Origin: Favolaschia claudopus
Taxonomy: Eukaryota > Basidiomycota > Agaricomycetes > Agaricales > Mycenaceae
Direction: 5' to 3'
Length of the DNA stretch: 64,000 nt
Assembly (NCBI GenBank): GCA_037176885.1
Contig: JAWWNJ010000016.1
Location: 2,463,185 to 2,527,184 of the forward strand
The notes under the pieces were generated by a model. That model saw only the letters and a list, made by a program, of their open reading frames with translations, had not been told where the DNA came from and ran no database searches. The position numbers and the translations under genes were made by a program. How positions within the stretch are numbered: the stretch's first letter is position 1; the number at the start of each line of letters is the position of its first letter. Below are positions 34,128 through 45,847 of this stretch, piece after piece.

Positions 34128-35329
34128 AGAGGAAGAAAGAACGGGGTGAAAACAGAACAGTTGGTATCGAGACTAAGTGTATATCGAAGCGATAAAGGAA
34201 ATCTATGTAAAGGCGTCGTCGCGTTGTTTGTAGATGGAAGGAAGGAATCGGTAACAGGTGGTAGTCGATACGATAAACATTCTTGCTCTTGCACATATCA
34301 GGGAATTTGAATTGGCGATGTACTCGATCGTCGACGGGCAATTAGTGCGTTGATGCATAAAGATTCTGCCAAGGTGTGACGGGAACGGCTACTGGATCGC
34401 ATGGATCGATCGATGGATTCGGGCCACCGTCGGCGGCGGTGGTTAGGGCGTCAACGCCGTATGGTCAGAGCTGGAGGTGCATGGGTCGGAATGCATTGCG
34501 CAAAATACTGGGAGCGTGGGAACGATAAGGGGCCGACGAAGAGACGCGTAGAGGGAAGGGGTGTGCACCGTACAAGGGCAAACATGCAACGGAGGTGGAA
34601 GGTATGGCGGGTACGGAGGGGAACGTAGAGTATGAGACGCGTTGGGGACGGGGATGAGGGGTATATGGATTGGGTAAGTGAGATGTGTAAAAGCAAAGAC
34701 GTTGGGACGCAAGTATAGAAGGGCGGGGAGGGGAGGAGAGGTGGATCGGGGCGGGAGAGAGTGGTCCAGTGTACGATGGGTGATATGCACGGGGTATGGA
34801 GAGAGATGTCGATCATAACACCGATGTGTCGATGTATATAACAAAGGGTGAGGGTGGAGGATCAGTGAGCCAGAGAGTGTACGGTACTATCAATGGATAA
34901 GTGGATGCGTTCGTAGAAGAAACGGACGCGTATACGCACCGAAAACTCATCATCGTTTCCGCGGCTGGAGTCCAAGAGAACGGCATTCCTGCACAGAAGA
35001 AAGGCATCAGGGAATATTTACACGGATGAACGCTGCCATGTGTCTCACTTGGAAAGACGGGCGCGGCGCGTAGTGGTGTGGTCGTCCTTGGGTATCGTTG
35101 GGTCATGCGAGATCTAGATGGCGGCCAGGAGTGTGTGCGAGACGAATTGGGTGACTATTCATTCCTACAATATCCCGTTCATCCTCGAAGCGCAGACAGG
35201 ACAACCGAGTGGAGAGTACCTTGAGAGCATCTTGGTTTTTGATTTTGAGGGGGTTGACGCTATCGATGTGCATGACGCAATCCAGGAAAAACATGCGAGA
35301 AAACAAAATCAAATCGCTTAAATTCTGAC

Positions 35330-35850
35330 AAAGAGGCTAGCCCCTGCGTAGTGGACACTCGTCTCTAGCTTGTCCGGCGTGAAGGGCGACGCCGTTTTAA
35401 TGACGTTTGCGGTCGCGGCGGGCGATGATGGAGGTCGGGAACAAGAAGGCGTTTATTTGGTTCGCGATGGCTTTGTTTGCCAGTCTTTGGCAGAATCCAT
35501 CATTCCCATCTTCGTCCCGACGGCCATGGCAAATCCTTCCGGGGTTTCATCTGGCTACTACCCCACTTTATATTCATCGAATCTGGACTTCCAATTGATA
35601 TCGTTGACCGGGCATAAACACATATTCGACTTCCCGTCTCAAATGAATGCATCTCTTTCCGTATATTTCAGGATTGCCGGTGGAGAGTCGAGACTCGGTC
35701 CCTGGGAGTACTTAGTATCGAGAATTCAAAAAATATCGCCCGCCGCCTCGAATACGAAGAGCTATATCTTTGATGCATCTCTCAGACTCCACCACTTCAA
35801 CACAAACTTTTGTCGACATCAACACGCCGACCTTGGGCTAGATTGAATTC
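35330..35850. repeat. Segmental block D, copy 1
   Basis: Direct match to 43858-44275: AAGAGGCTA..CCC.GCGTAGTGGACACTCGTC and TGGCAGAATCCATCATTCCC + ATCTTCGTCC are shared. A frame from ATG 35400 is open for 149 codons (GGREQEGVYLVRDGFVCQSL) but in the other copy the Cys codon is TGA, so it is probably not a conserved gene. Confidence 0.65.
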
Positions 35851-36040
35851 TCTGCTTGTGGTATTCGGAATCTCGGGCTCGATTCCCGGAACTCGGAGTC
35901 GGTAGGTATGTCGGACGTTCCTTTTTCATCTGGTGTTTCTGATTCCCAATACACTGCACATCAATCCACGGTCAAATCTTCCTTTCCTTTCACTCTCAAT
36001 CATCTGGCGTAACAAAAAAAAAACATCGCGCAAGCAGCGG

Positions 36041-36094
36041 TTGGACGCGTTGCGGTTGGCCACCAGGCGTCGAGCAGTGGTTCATGTTGGCTGA
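36041..36094 (+). pseudogene. Duplicated 3' end of rai1
   Basis: The last 17 sense codons and stop of rai1 (LDALRLATRRRAVVH.G) recur in frame here, followed by the same downstream spacer and the F-box paralogue. The upstream sequence is unrelated beyond a few bases (an A-rich tract at about 36010), so the duplication breakpoint is at about 36035-36040. Confidence 0.85.
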
Positions 36095-36233
36095 GACGAT
36101 TTGATTTTGACTATTTGCGATGCGAATGAAACAAAAAATCAAACTGGGGCTTTCGATTTTCTATGTCAGTTGAAGCATCGCAGTATTCCAAGCCAGAGCT
36201 GATTTATGGTCGATTTACACAAACGAAACATCA

Positions 36234-37207
36234 TCATCTGCAATCATGTACTGCGAGCCTGAAAACCGTTCTTAAAATCCAATAGACAAAGTAATGACAC
36301 CACGCACGTTCAACTTTGCCTGCCCGCTTCGCCTCTATGAACCGTTCCACAAGCCACCAGTAGTCTTCACCCGTTGTAGCACCGCGCAGCCAATCCGTGA
36401 TGTATCGAGTTTGTCGAACGGCGACGAATCGATCATCAGCTGAAAGTGGGAGATGCTGTGCCTGGCCGACCTCGAAGAACACAATACACTGGAGATTGGT
36501 ATGTCTACGAATTTGCTCATGCACAGCGGCCGCGTCAAGGACGACATTGAATGAGATGTGGGTCAGATTTGGAACTGCTCCCAACCCTACGAGGGCATCC
36601 AGAAAATCATTAGAGTCACAACCAAGCAGTTCGAGGTGTGTTAGGCGGTTAAATAAGGGGGACGCAAAGTCGATGCTGCCGCCGGATGCGTAGAGAGACT
36701 GCACGTGAATAGCGAGATGCGAGACGTTCTGAAGCCTATTGATGGCAGGAAGTAGCACGAGATATGGACCGCCAAGAATGAAGAGGTCGACGACATGCAC
36801 GCAAAACGAGAGAGCCACCAACAAATCATCGACGTTCTGAGCGCCAAGGTCCCATAGTAGGTGACGCACAAACAGGCCGACGTTGGATGATGGAAAGATG
36901 CTCAACTTCTGCAGCAGAGTGTGGTCAGGCATGTATGGGTACTCGACATGCGCCTCCTCATCGTCTACCAGATCAGGATCGATGACGACACGATAGAGAA
37001 TAGGTTCCAGCCTAGAAAGCTTCCGTGAGTATTCTTCGTTGGTTTGTGCCTCTTGGAGACCACACACCAAAGCTTCACGCGCCAGGCAGAAAGCATAAGC
37101 GTTGGGATGCGCTGGAAGCACGAGAGCGCAGCCTGTTCGAATATCTGACGCTCCAACTCGGGCGGAAGGCGAGGCACAGTTGAAGACTCGTCGATGCCAG
37201 CCGTCAT
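36234..37207 (-). CDS. F-box-like protein, paralogue 2 (block A')
   Basis: Exons 37207-37068 and 37011-36234 with a 54-55-bp intron at the same position as paralogue 1 (GTGTGTGG...TTCTAG) give 305 residues. The splice makes MLSAWRVKLW|LEPILYRVV. The order of features is the same as at 24148-25139: PRLPPELERQIFEQAA, NVSHLAIHVQSLY, RLTHLELLGCDS, PNLTHISFNVV, YWWLVERFIEAKRAG. Differences include a two-residue expansion (DDEEAHVEYPYMPD) and a changed C-terminus. Both copies keep open frames, so both may be expressed. It lies just downstream of the rai1 3' fragment, convergent with it, as in the original locus. Confidence 0.75.
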
Positions 37208-37449
37208 AGCTGAAGTGTCAGTTGGTGCGGACCGTATTCGACGAAGCAGCGCGCGGGATGGTGGGAGACGACGAGACGGATTGAGTCACGCCCGTCACGA
37301 AATCTGATACGGACTTGATTCGCTTGAGGAAAAATTCGAAATCTCGCTCAAGGTAGACAGTATTATGATACACCAAGTCGGCGTGTTCTACGATTCAGTA
37401 CTACGAGTTACCTAGGTCCCACCGACAATTTTCGTTGTGGGCAGAAACT

Positions 37450-40030
37450 GAATCAGGCAAGATTTGGGAAGAAATCCGCGCCGTATGAAGAAATATCCCC
37501 ATTTGGGGACGTACGCGCCGACGACGACGACGCCAGCGAGTGCACGAACGCAGGTATGCTGTCGGGCGCGGAGCTTAAGCAGCGTGAGAACTACACGCAC
37601 CCCCACCGCCGACCGAAATAGACGTCGTCCAGAGAGTATATAGAGATCAAATTGGTCGACAGTGGTGGAGGTATCGTCGACGAGCAAGCAAATGAGCGCA
37701 TCCACGACGCCGACGTTGGAGTATGAGCAGCTTGAGCACTACGGGCACACACACCGCCAATATGCATGGATGTAGTCGAGAGGGTAACGAGCAATTTCGT
37801 CGGGAGTAGAGGTGCAGCGAGGCGATGGGTCGTCGACGAGCATTTGCATTACAGTAGCTCAGACGTCGAGGGCGGAGTTCGAGTAGCGGGGAGAGTATCC
37901 GCATCGACACCGCCGGCGCGGGGAGACTGTGATGGCGGAGTGAAGAGGGATTAGGGGGAAGTGATAGCTGCTGCTTCTGACTCGCGAGACAAGTCAGTCG
38001 ACTGGAATGAACGACGAGCGTGCCGGGAACGCATCCGCGACGTCGGGAGCGAGTGCGCGCAGCGGTATGAGTACGAGGGTCAACAACAGCTAGAGGAGAG
38101 AACGCCGGTTCCAAATCGTGCCGGTGCTGCTGGGCAGATTTGACTAGATGTGAAACGACGAAAGCAATCCAATCCACCCCACAGTCACAGCACGATACTA
38201 ACTACGGGAAGCTCGTCGTTGTTAGCATCCACAGCGGACAGGAAGGACGCGCGCTCTCATGGAGAGAATGTGTTCCGCCTGGAAGTACGAGGTCGACTGT
38301 CCCTCAGGCCACGCCTCCTCTTTCTTCCCGAGGCTGGGATGTGAAGCGAAAACAGGAGGGAGGAGCTTGCATACACCGAGGCGGAGAGTGAGCTGACATG
38401 ATGCGAAGGTAGGTTTCTTGTATTGCATCCCAACCCTCGTGCGCCATCTCCTCCTCTCACTCCACGCTTCCTCCACACGCCCCGCGCCTTATCCAGACAA
38501 GGAGAGATGATGGCGCGCAGTGGGGAAAGAAGGGTGTCAGCTCCACCGGTTTTGTCCTTCTTCTTCGGAATCCAAGCCGACGGGCTGTGGAAGCTGTGGA
38601 AGAAAGACGCAGACGACACGGCAGCGGGCCAAGCAATCCCGACTCTCGATGCTCGGTGACACGGAGCAGACGCAGCGGCGGTCGACGTAGATGTACACCT
38701 GAGTGGGACACCTGAGTGGGAAGGAGTTTAGAATGATGGAGCGGAGGGACGAAGGTCGGTAATGATTATTTGTCGAGCAGCGTACGCGCATGTGGGGGCT
38801 ACCGTCTTCCGCGGTGGTGAGGAAAACGAGAATGGCTGGAGCTGGTGGAGCCGTAGCGACGGGAGGGGTGTATGTACGAAGCTTTCCTTCGATAGCGCGA
38901 AAGGGCACTGCGTTCCCAGGGCCGAAGAGGAGGACAGGACGAGGCATCGGCCCAGTTGAGGTAGAGTCGATAACGCAGACGAGGGCGGGTGTATATTGAG
39001 AATGAAGAACAGACGGAGGCAGAATCGACGACGATATAGGGCCCGAAAAAAACGGTCGAAGCTACGAACGCAGACGAACGATCAGCTGCGAGAATGGTAG
39101 ACAGATTGTTTGTTTGAGACGTACCGCACGTATGCTGGTAGCCGTAGCCGTACCGTATTAGACCTCATTTCGTGCCTCGCTTCCCGGACCCACGCCTGCA
39201 TCACGATCGCCTTCCGCTCCAGAGCAATCCTGCACCTCGAATGGTCCAGGCAGGACGAGGAGCACGCAGAGCATTGAGCTACCACCGGTTAGCCGGTGTC
39301 AATTCCTCCTCCCATGCGCTTGCGAGGACCCGTATCACCTTGAGTCCTACCACCGAAAGTACGTGAAGCACTGAAATATCGTTAGATTCTCTAGCAAAAG
39401 GTAGGCAGCGGTGATAAAGGTGAAGGCGGGGGTGACGATGGGAATGCTAGTGCAGGCAGGACTACGTGTCGTACAGTATCCGACGAAAAGAGGACGTTAA
39501 GCGAGGAAACCAGATACTCACTAAGACGGCTAACGCTACCGTTGTGCATGACGGTATCCTATAGGCACTAAGTAGCAGTCGTGCTGAAATGCTAGTGCGG
39601 ATGACGACTTTGCGATGACTCGTAGATTTGAAGATAGCACGCCAATGGATTTCCGTGAACCCAGAGACGAAGCAGCCTGGGCTGTGCTAGCATCGCAGGT
39701 CTTGAGCCCAACATCTTGCCACGAGCAACGAGAAACATTGGAGAAACCGCTATTAAAACTGGGTGAAGACGGAAGGTGGGAGAAGAAGAGGATATACTTA
39801 CGTCACACGGTTCGTAGGGTTAGGGTCACGTTTTTTCTTCTTTTCGTCTTTCACGCTCCAAAGTTCTCCGCTGGCTGCTGGTGCGCGCAGGCTCATGGAC
39901 CTCGCGCGAATCGAGTCTCATGGCTCTCTCACGGCTGGCTGACGCGTCTCTCGACCTCTTTTAACAATTCCAATCCAACCACAGCAAATACATCGTATCG
40001 ATATCGATACCCCATGATGCCTGGCAGCCT
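37450..40030. repeat. Segmental block B', copy 2
   Basis: Direct copy of 28800-31300: ATATCCCCATTTGGGGACG (37495), two internal modules (near 37585 and 37750: CACCGCCGACCGAAATAGAC; CACCGCCAATATGCATGGA), CTGAAATATCGTTAGATTCT (39370), CGAGCAACGAGAAACATTGG (39721) and TTCGTAGGGTTAGGGTCACG (39810). Divergence is substantial. No gene is supported within it. Confidence 0.6.
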
Positions 40031-40054
40031 ATCCACCACCCCTCAAAACCAAAA

Positions 40055-43000
40055 CACTATCCTCTCGGTTGGCTAGTCTGCGTTCTGAAGCTCAACGGGC
40101 TGTTGTAGGAATGAAAGTCACCCAATTTGTCTCGCCCAAAATTCCAGTCATCTAAATGTCGCATGACCTGGCATGCCGCATAACCAAGGTCGACCCCACG
40201 CCACTGCAAAGCGTTCTCGTTCTTTCTGGCGAGACGCAGGGCAGCGTGCATCTGTGTAAATATCTTCTGAGGCCTTTCTCCTTTCCTCGCGGGTTTCAGC
40301 TGCGGTGATGAGGAAGGCTCCTGGTACGTGTAAGGGTTCTTTTGGTCGTCGGAAACGCATCAACTTATCCATCGATAGTGCCGTACACTCTGGCTCGATG
40401 ATCCTCCAGCCTCGCCCTTTGTTATATACATCGACCCATCCATACTATGATCGACGTCTCTCTCTCTATGCCCCATGCATGTACCCCATCGCTACACTCG
40501 ACCATTCCTGCCCGCCCCGATCCATGTCTCCTCCCCTACCCGTCCTTCTGTGCATGTGTCCCGACGTGTTTTTATTTCCTTTTACACATCCCGCCCACCC
40601 ATCCATATACCGCCGCTCGTCCTCGTCCCCAATGTATCTTATACTGTACGTTCCGCTCCGCGTCCTCCACAACCCCCACCTCCACCCCACGTTCGCCCTT
40701 GTATGGTGCACACCCTTGCTCGCTACGATCGTCGTCGGCGCCTTCTCCTTCCCACGCTCCCAATACTACCTGCACATTGCACTCCGGCCCTATGCACCTC
40801 AGCCTCTGACGACGCGGCGGCGACACGGCGTTGACTCCCCAACTACCGCCGCCGACTGAGGCCTGAATCAATCAATCGATCCATGCGATCCAGTCCCCGT
40901 AACAAAGCCATTATGCGTCAACGCACCGACTACCCGTCGACAATCCAGGACAGCGCCAATTCAAGTTCCCTCATATGTGCAAGATCTAGAATGTTTCTCG
41001 TATATGCTACCACTACCTGACACCGATTCGTTCCATCTACAAACAACGCTACGACGCCTTTACATATATTTGTGTTACCGCTTCGATATACAGGTAGATT
41101 CGATACCAATTGTTTTGTTTTCATCCCGTTCTTTCACTCTAGTTACATTTCTTGGGATCACAGTCGATTTTGAATTGCATCGACTTTGCTATCTCAGCGA
41201 CTCCCTTCCGAAGCTCAGCGCTGATCTTCTCAAGCTCGCCCGCGACGGTGAAGAGCGAGTCGAGCTCTGCGTGATGGAGAGCGTCGGTGGTGGCTTGGGC
41301 GATATCCTTGTCTCCGTCATTGTGATTGTCCTCTGAGCAGACGGCGATATCGATTGCCTTCTGCAACTGCTTGATGCCCGTGAAAGGGTGGGAGCTCGGG
41401 ATACAGCCCACACCGAGTCCATGAGCTGCTTCGAAGACCGTGACGGTGGGCGTCTTCTCAGCCTTAGAGAGAAAAAAAACGAGGAACAATGACCCTCGAG
41501 AAGTAGGAATTTAGAAGGAACCCAGCCTGCGCACCTCCTCCTCCTCCTCGCTCTGCGATTCCACTCCAGCTTCAGTCGATCCAAAGTCTCCGGGCGTGAG
41601 CGGCTCCATGAAGCTATCCTCGTTGATGATTGGTAAGTCCTGGATAGTGAGCACGAATTTAAACGGCCGAGTTAATATCTTTGTAGCGGCGTTGAACGGC
41701 GAAAAGAAGGACGGACGTACGTTGCGGTTGGGGACTTCGTTGGTAGGGGTGAGGGGCGGGAGGAAGATGTAGGTTTTCTGTTTTTGTGGCATTGTTTTCT
41801 GGGAAGAGGCTGTGAGCGGCCTCGCATACCAGAGAAAACGTCAACAAATAAATTGTAGCCCCACCTTGAAATCTTCTTGAAGAAGAGGGATGAGGACAAG
41901 ATTGGGGAGGAAGGCACTGGGGAGGCTAAGTACCTATTACTTATTCAACGCCTGGGACGATTTTTACAAACGAATCATCAGACCGGTGCCGGGTCGGGCT
42001 GCTCAGTCGGAATTGGGTGCCGAGGAACCTAATCACTGGCAGCACAGGGTCGCTCAGCGTGCCATTTTCCTTCAGAATCTTCTCGTTACTGTCTCCGATA
42101 TTTATTGATTGATTTTAATTTTAATTCGTACTCGGAACTTTGATTGAATTTGCGGCCGCGCAAATATTTCATACCACTGTATTCAATGGGATGACTGAAT
42201 TTTACGAAGGGTGCGATGTTGTTTGCGGCCTGGAGCTTCGGGACGAGATCATTGCAAGGATGGTCACGGTTCGACCGAGAGTCTGGAGACCAGGGTCAAC
42301 AGTAGGCTGTAGCTGCGATCACAAACGTGTTATTAAATCAGTCTTCCTCCCGTGTCGACGAATCCAAACAATCACTGGAGGTTATTTTTCGGGGTCGGAA
42401 TCTATACATAGTATTTTTTACACCGTCGGAATAATCAATCCGAATACCAGTGGCATGGACGATAATTAGCATAGGGTGTACATGTGGTTCTAAATATCGA
42501 CAGACGTTGTATTCGTATTTCAGAGGGAGGCGGGAGCGGCCGTACAAGTCTGATCAGTGATGAAACAAGGATACTTGTTGGATGTAAGACAGCGTCATAA
42601 TCCGAGACAAACGAGAGGCGTGAAAACAGGAGACGCGATGCGCAGCGATCTTCCTTTCTGCTTCGATACCATTCACCCTCCTTCCTGCTCCCTGCCCCCC
42701 ACTCCCACCCCCCGCACGAACTGCGTTTATCGTGCCGAGCGTTACGGTGGCGAGTAGGTATAAGGCAACGCGATCGATTGTCCTTGAGGGAGTACGAGGA
42801 CTCGACGGACAACGGGACTGTCATAAGAGTAAGGGAGTAATGGAGTGATCAGCGAAAGAACCGCGGAGGGAAAGATAGACGATCAAGGTAGAGCAAGGAA
42901 CGACACGGGAAGCAATAGAGGTGGATGGATGGAGAGAAGCGCTTACCTCCCAGACCTACGACCTACGGGAAAACGCAGAGATCGAGGACGATCGGAAGCA

Positions 43001-43740
43001 TCGCAAAGCTTTGGAAAACCATTGGAAGGTTGTGATTGAATCTAGAGGATCGATGACGCAGAGGGCGAGACGGCGTCCATTTGCTAGCGAAAGTGAGTGA
43101 GCGTCGCAGTCGAGGGAAGTAGAGTAGATCTATCGCGCACCTGCGTTTACCCATATGTATGTAGCGAGCTTCCGATCTCGTTTGAGCTTGCTGCAGAATA
43201 CCTTCAATGTAAGGGAGGGCTGTGGATGGTCCGTAGAAGTTCGTTCGTCTGACGACACCTAGAGTAAAAGAGATCATTGAGGATCGGAAGGGATCGCGAA
43301 GGCGTAGAGAAGCGTCGCACGTCGAAGATTCAGTCTAGAAGGTCGATGCGAGACAGATTTCGCTCCTGATGAAAGTAAATGAGCCTCGTAAACAATGAAG
43401 CAGAGTAGATGGATTGCGTACCGGCGTGCTGGAGGTAATCGTCCCCGGCATATCGCGTATTTCCGAGTCAGTTTGGCCTTGCAATAATATGTAAGCCTGA
43501 CAAGACTGTATTCATGGCAAAACAGCGAAGCTGGGCCTCTAGTCATCGACATCGATGATCATAAAGAGACAGTGTTGTCGGGTTGAAGCTGTAGACGGCG
43601 CCGAGATGGAGATATACGTTGAAACAGTCGATAGCGAAGATTTGAAGGAGAATGTGCAGTGCCAGTGCACGTCCTGCCAGGGAATCGACAGTCGGCAGGT
43701 TTTGAGGAGGCTGGATACCGAAGTGTGTGGGGTTTGAGTT
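40055..43740. repeat. Segmental block C', inverted copy
   Basis: Reverse-complement relative of 31360-35250, with the three-exon gene on the minus strand. The 42630-42740 C-rich tract pairs with 32460-32620, and 42970-43150 pairs with 31930-32100. Ends lie at about 40055 and 43740, directly beside direct-orientation blocks B' and D'. Confidence 0.75.
41139..41792 (-). CDS. Small acidic three-exon protein, paralogue 2
   Basis: Exons 41792-41721, 41639-41535 and 41462-41139, all phase 0, encode 166 residues. Intron positions match paralogue 1 exactly. Conserved parts are MPQKQKTYIFLPPLTPTNEV, SFMEPLTPGDF, SQSEEEE, EAAHGLGVGCIPSSHPFTG, EDNHNDGDKDIAQATTDAL and a helix (LEKISAELRKGVAEIAKSMQ) ending KIDCDPKKCN. 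A short deletion removes part of exon 2 and the start of exon 3 without breaking the frame. The conserved C-terminal CD.KKC pattern with two cysteines may be structural. Function unknown. Confidence 0.65.
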
Positions 43741-43857
43741 CATAAATGGTGGTACAGCTTGGGCCGATCTTAGTGTGGGGCAACTTTCTGACTAGCAGAC
43801 TAACGCCAGCTCACGGTGATTAAATGATTTTGCCGCAATCGCTGAGAATGAGTCTAA

Positions 43858-44275
43858 TCAAGAGGCTAACCCGCGCGTAGTGGACACTCGTCTTACAGTG
43901 AGCTTGCGCGGCGTGAAGCTTGAAGCTTGAAGGGCGACACCGTTTCACCATGTTGGCGGTCGCAGGGGGAGATGATGGAGGGCGGGAACAAGATGGCGTT
44001 TGTTTGGTTCGCGATGGCTCTGTTTGACAGTCTTTGGCAGAATCCATCATTCCCATCTTCGTCCTGACCGTCATGGCAAATTCTCCCAAAGTTTCTGTCT
44101 GGATGTTACGCTTTATATTCAACTCTGGAGTCTCATGACTCGGCGTCGGCAGCTGATAGCTCGTTCCTCCGTCGCAAATAAATGCATCTTTCTTTCTGGA
44201 TTGACAAATTTTGGAGAATCGAAATTCTCCCCTGCGGCCTCGCCACATCGTATTTGAAGAACTATATCTAGGCCA
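43858..44275. repeat. Segmental block D', copy 2
   Basis: Direct copy of 35330-35850. It carries an extra short duplication (GTGAAGCTTGAAGCTTGAAG near 43912) and an in-frame TGA where copy 1 has TGC. Confidence 0.65.
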
Positions 44276-44524
44276 TAAATCTCTAACCCTCAGCACGATA
44301 GCTTCTTGACATCTGAGCGACGTTCCGCTGAATTGAAGCTGGATAGCATTCAACGGAGTCAATTCACATAACCAAGGTAGTGCTCTGCTCGTAAGTAGCT
44401 TCAGATAAGTATATAGAATATGTATTTGCTTTGCTCTGCCAAAATCAAGTCCTAGTCTAAGTCGAGAAAACACGGCCGGCCGCCGTCGTCAAAAAGGACC
44501 AAGTGAATTTATGTAAGGCGTGCA

Positions 44525-45221
44525 TCAGTTATCGACTTTGCAATGTATCAAACACACTCCAAGAAAATCAAACGTTACTAGAAGTATCATACGTTCGTTT
44601 ATAAGTTCAAATTCAAACTCAACTAGGGTCTGAGGAATCTCACCTTCCCTCTGCGTAACGGTTTCCTGCTGGGTACTAGCCTCGAGCTCCGCAGCTTTCT
44701 TCAACTCGTATGCTGCGCGCCGCTTCTTCGCCCTGCGCTGCTGGTTTTTAGCCTGAGTCTGATAACATTCGATGAGATGAGAGTAAGCTGGCATTGCAAT
44801 GATGCCGAGCGACAAGGCATGCCTTCTTAGTGCCACGCTTGGGACCAGGGCCGTCGTCGATGATCTCCCCCTCTTCCAATTCCTCGGAGGCATTGATGAC
44901 GGGTTTGTCGGGAACAGCGGTCTCGGGGGCGGGAGGTAGAGCTGGAGGATCATCTTCGAGATCATGGAAGCTCATCTGCAATGGCTGTCAGTTCTCAATA
45001 ATAAATATCGATGATTAAAAATTCAAGCGCCGTACAGCTCCTTGCTCGGTTTTCATCTCTGCCGAATCGGACTTGGACCTCTTTGCTGCTCTTTCGGCCT
45101 CCTCACCGTCTTCCTGCTTCCTCTTGCTGTTCAAGTTTTCTCGCATCGTGACCTTCTCGTCCGACTCCAGAAGCAACTTGAAGTCCAGGAGACGCAAGTT
45201 TGCGGCTGATGCGTGCACCAT
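44525..45221 (-). CDS. Lysine-rich nuclear-type hypothetical protein with a GC-AG intron
   Basis: Exons 45221-45036, 44975-44823 and 44758-44525 encode 190 residues. The N-terminus includes SKRKQEDGEEAERAAKRSKS, a likely bipartite nuclear signal. The middle is Pro/acidic (DDPPALPPAPETAVPD, EELEEGEIIDDGPGP), and exon 3 begins with a basic helix (TQAKNQQRRAKKRRAAYELK) then KAAELEAS. Intron 1 is GTACGG...TTGCAG; intron 2 starts with GCATGC and ends ATCAG, and only this GC-AG intron joins the two exons in phase 0. The final 25 residues are hydrophobic and may instead be intron or untranslated sequence, since a GTGAGA donor occurs after QREG. No family recognised. Confidence 0.6.
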
Positions 45222-45847
45222 GATCGCACGCGGCAACTAATGAGCTTCGGAGCAGAGGTATATGAACGAGGTGGTTGGGTGACAGAACAGACAACGGATG
45301 GTGCGAGGGAGGAGGACGAGCTGGTGAGTGGCGTGAGAGCGGGAGCAAAAGAGACTCGACGACGACAGCTGTCAACGGAGAAACTGTCAAGTCTATTTAT
45401 AATTATTCTCACACGCTAGATCTGCGCCGGTAAAGCCCGGTAAGGTAAAATAAGTGTTGCGTTTTACATGGCTTGTCTCTACGATACCCCACCTGCGACG
45501 GGGATGAATATACTATGCACGAATGTAAGCTCGAGAACTCACCATCTTCGGTCTTCTCTGTCAAATATCGGAAGTTTCTGCTTGATTCCAGTACGAAATC
45601 TTGATATGGTAAAGCTGGACGCAGCATTTCAAACATCCATGTGTCCGTTCACTCGGAAAAGGCGCGATAAACGACTGAAAATCAAAGATCGGGAGCAAGG
45701 CAGACGAGTATTCTGATTACTTACCAGCAAAGAATTCACGCCGACTCAAGGATGTGCAATATATCGAATCATATTCACCCGAACAAGAACAAGTCTATGC
45801 AGAATCCACCGTCCAGCTGTGATCCCTCCGCCTTCAACTACTCTTCA

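Larger units (their letters stand above)
31360..35250. repeat. Segmental block C, copy 1
   Basis: Inverted relative to 40055-43740. Matching pairs include the three-exon gene (33443-34127 with 41139-41792), the segment around 33260 (CTTATTCAACGCCTGGGAC on the minus strand) with 41941, the 34401-34850 stretch with 40390-40870, GAATTGGGTGAC at 35147 with its complement near 40120, and RVEAVEGAEMYV (minus, near 31470) with RVEAVDGAEM (plus, near 43590). Confidence 0.75.

Noticed and set aside
34443..34844. 133-codon frame on the minus strand (Pro/Tyr/His-rich) and its counterpart at 40305-40859
   Set aside because: It comes from a C/T-rich tract shared by blocks C and C'. The two copies differ by frame-breaking indels and no domain is seen.
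35400..35846. 149-codon frame in block D
   Set aside because: The second copy has a TGA at the matching Cys codon and other breaks; no family recognised.
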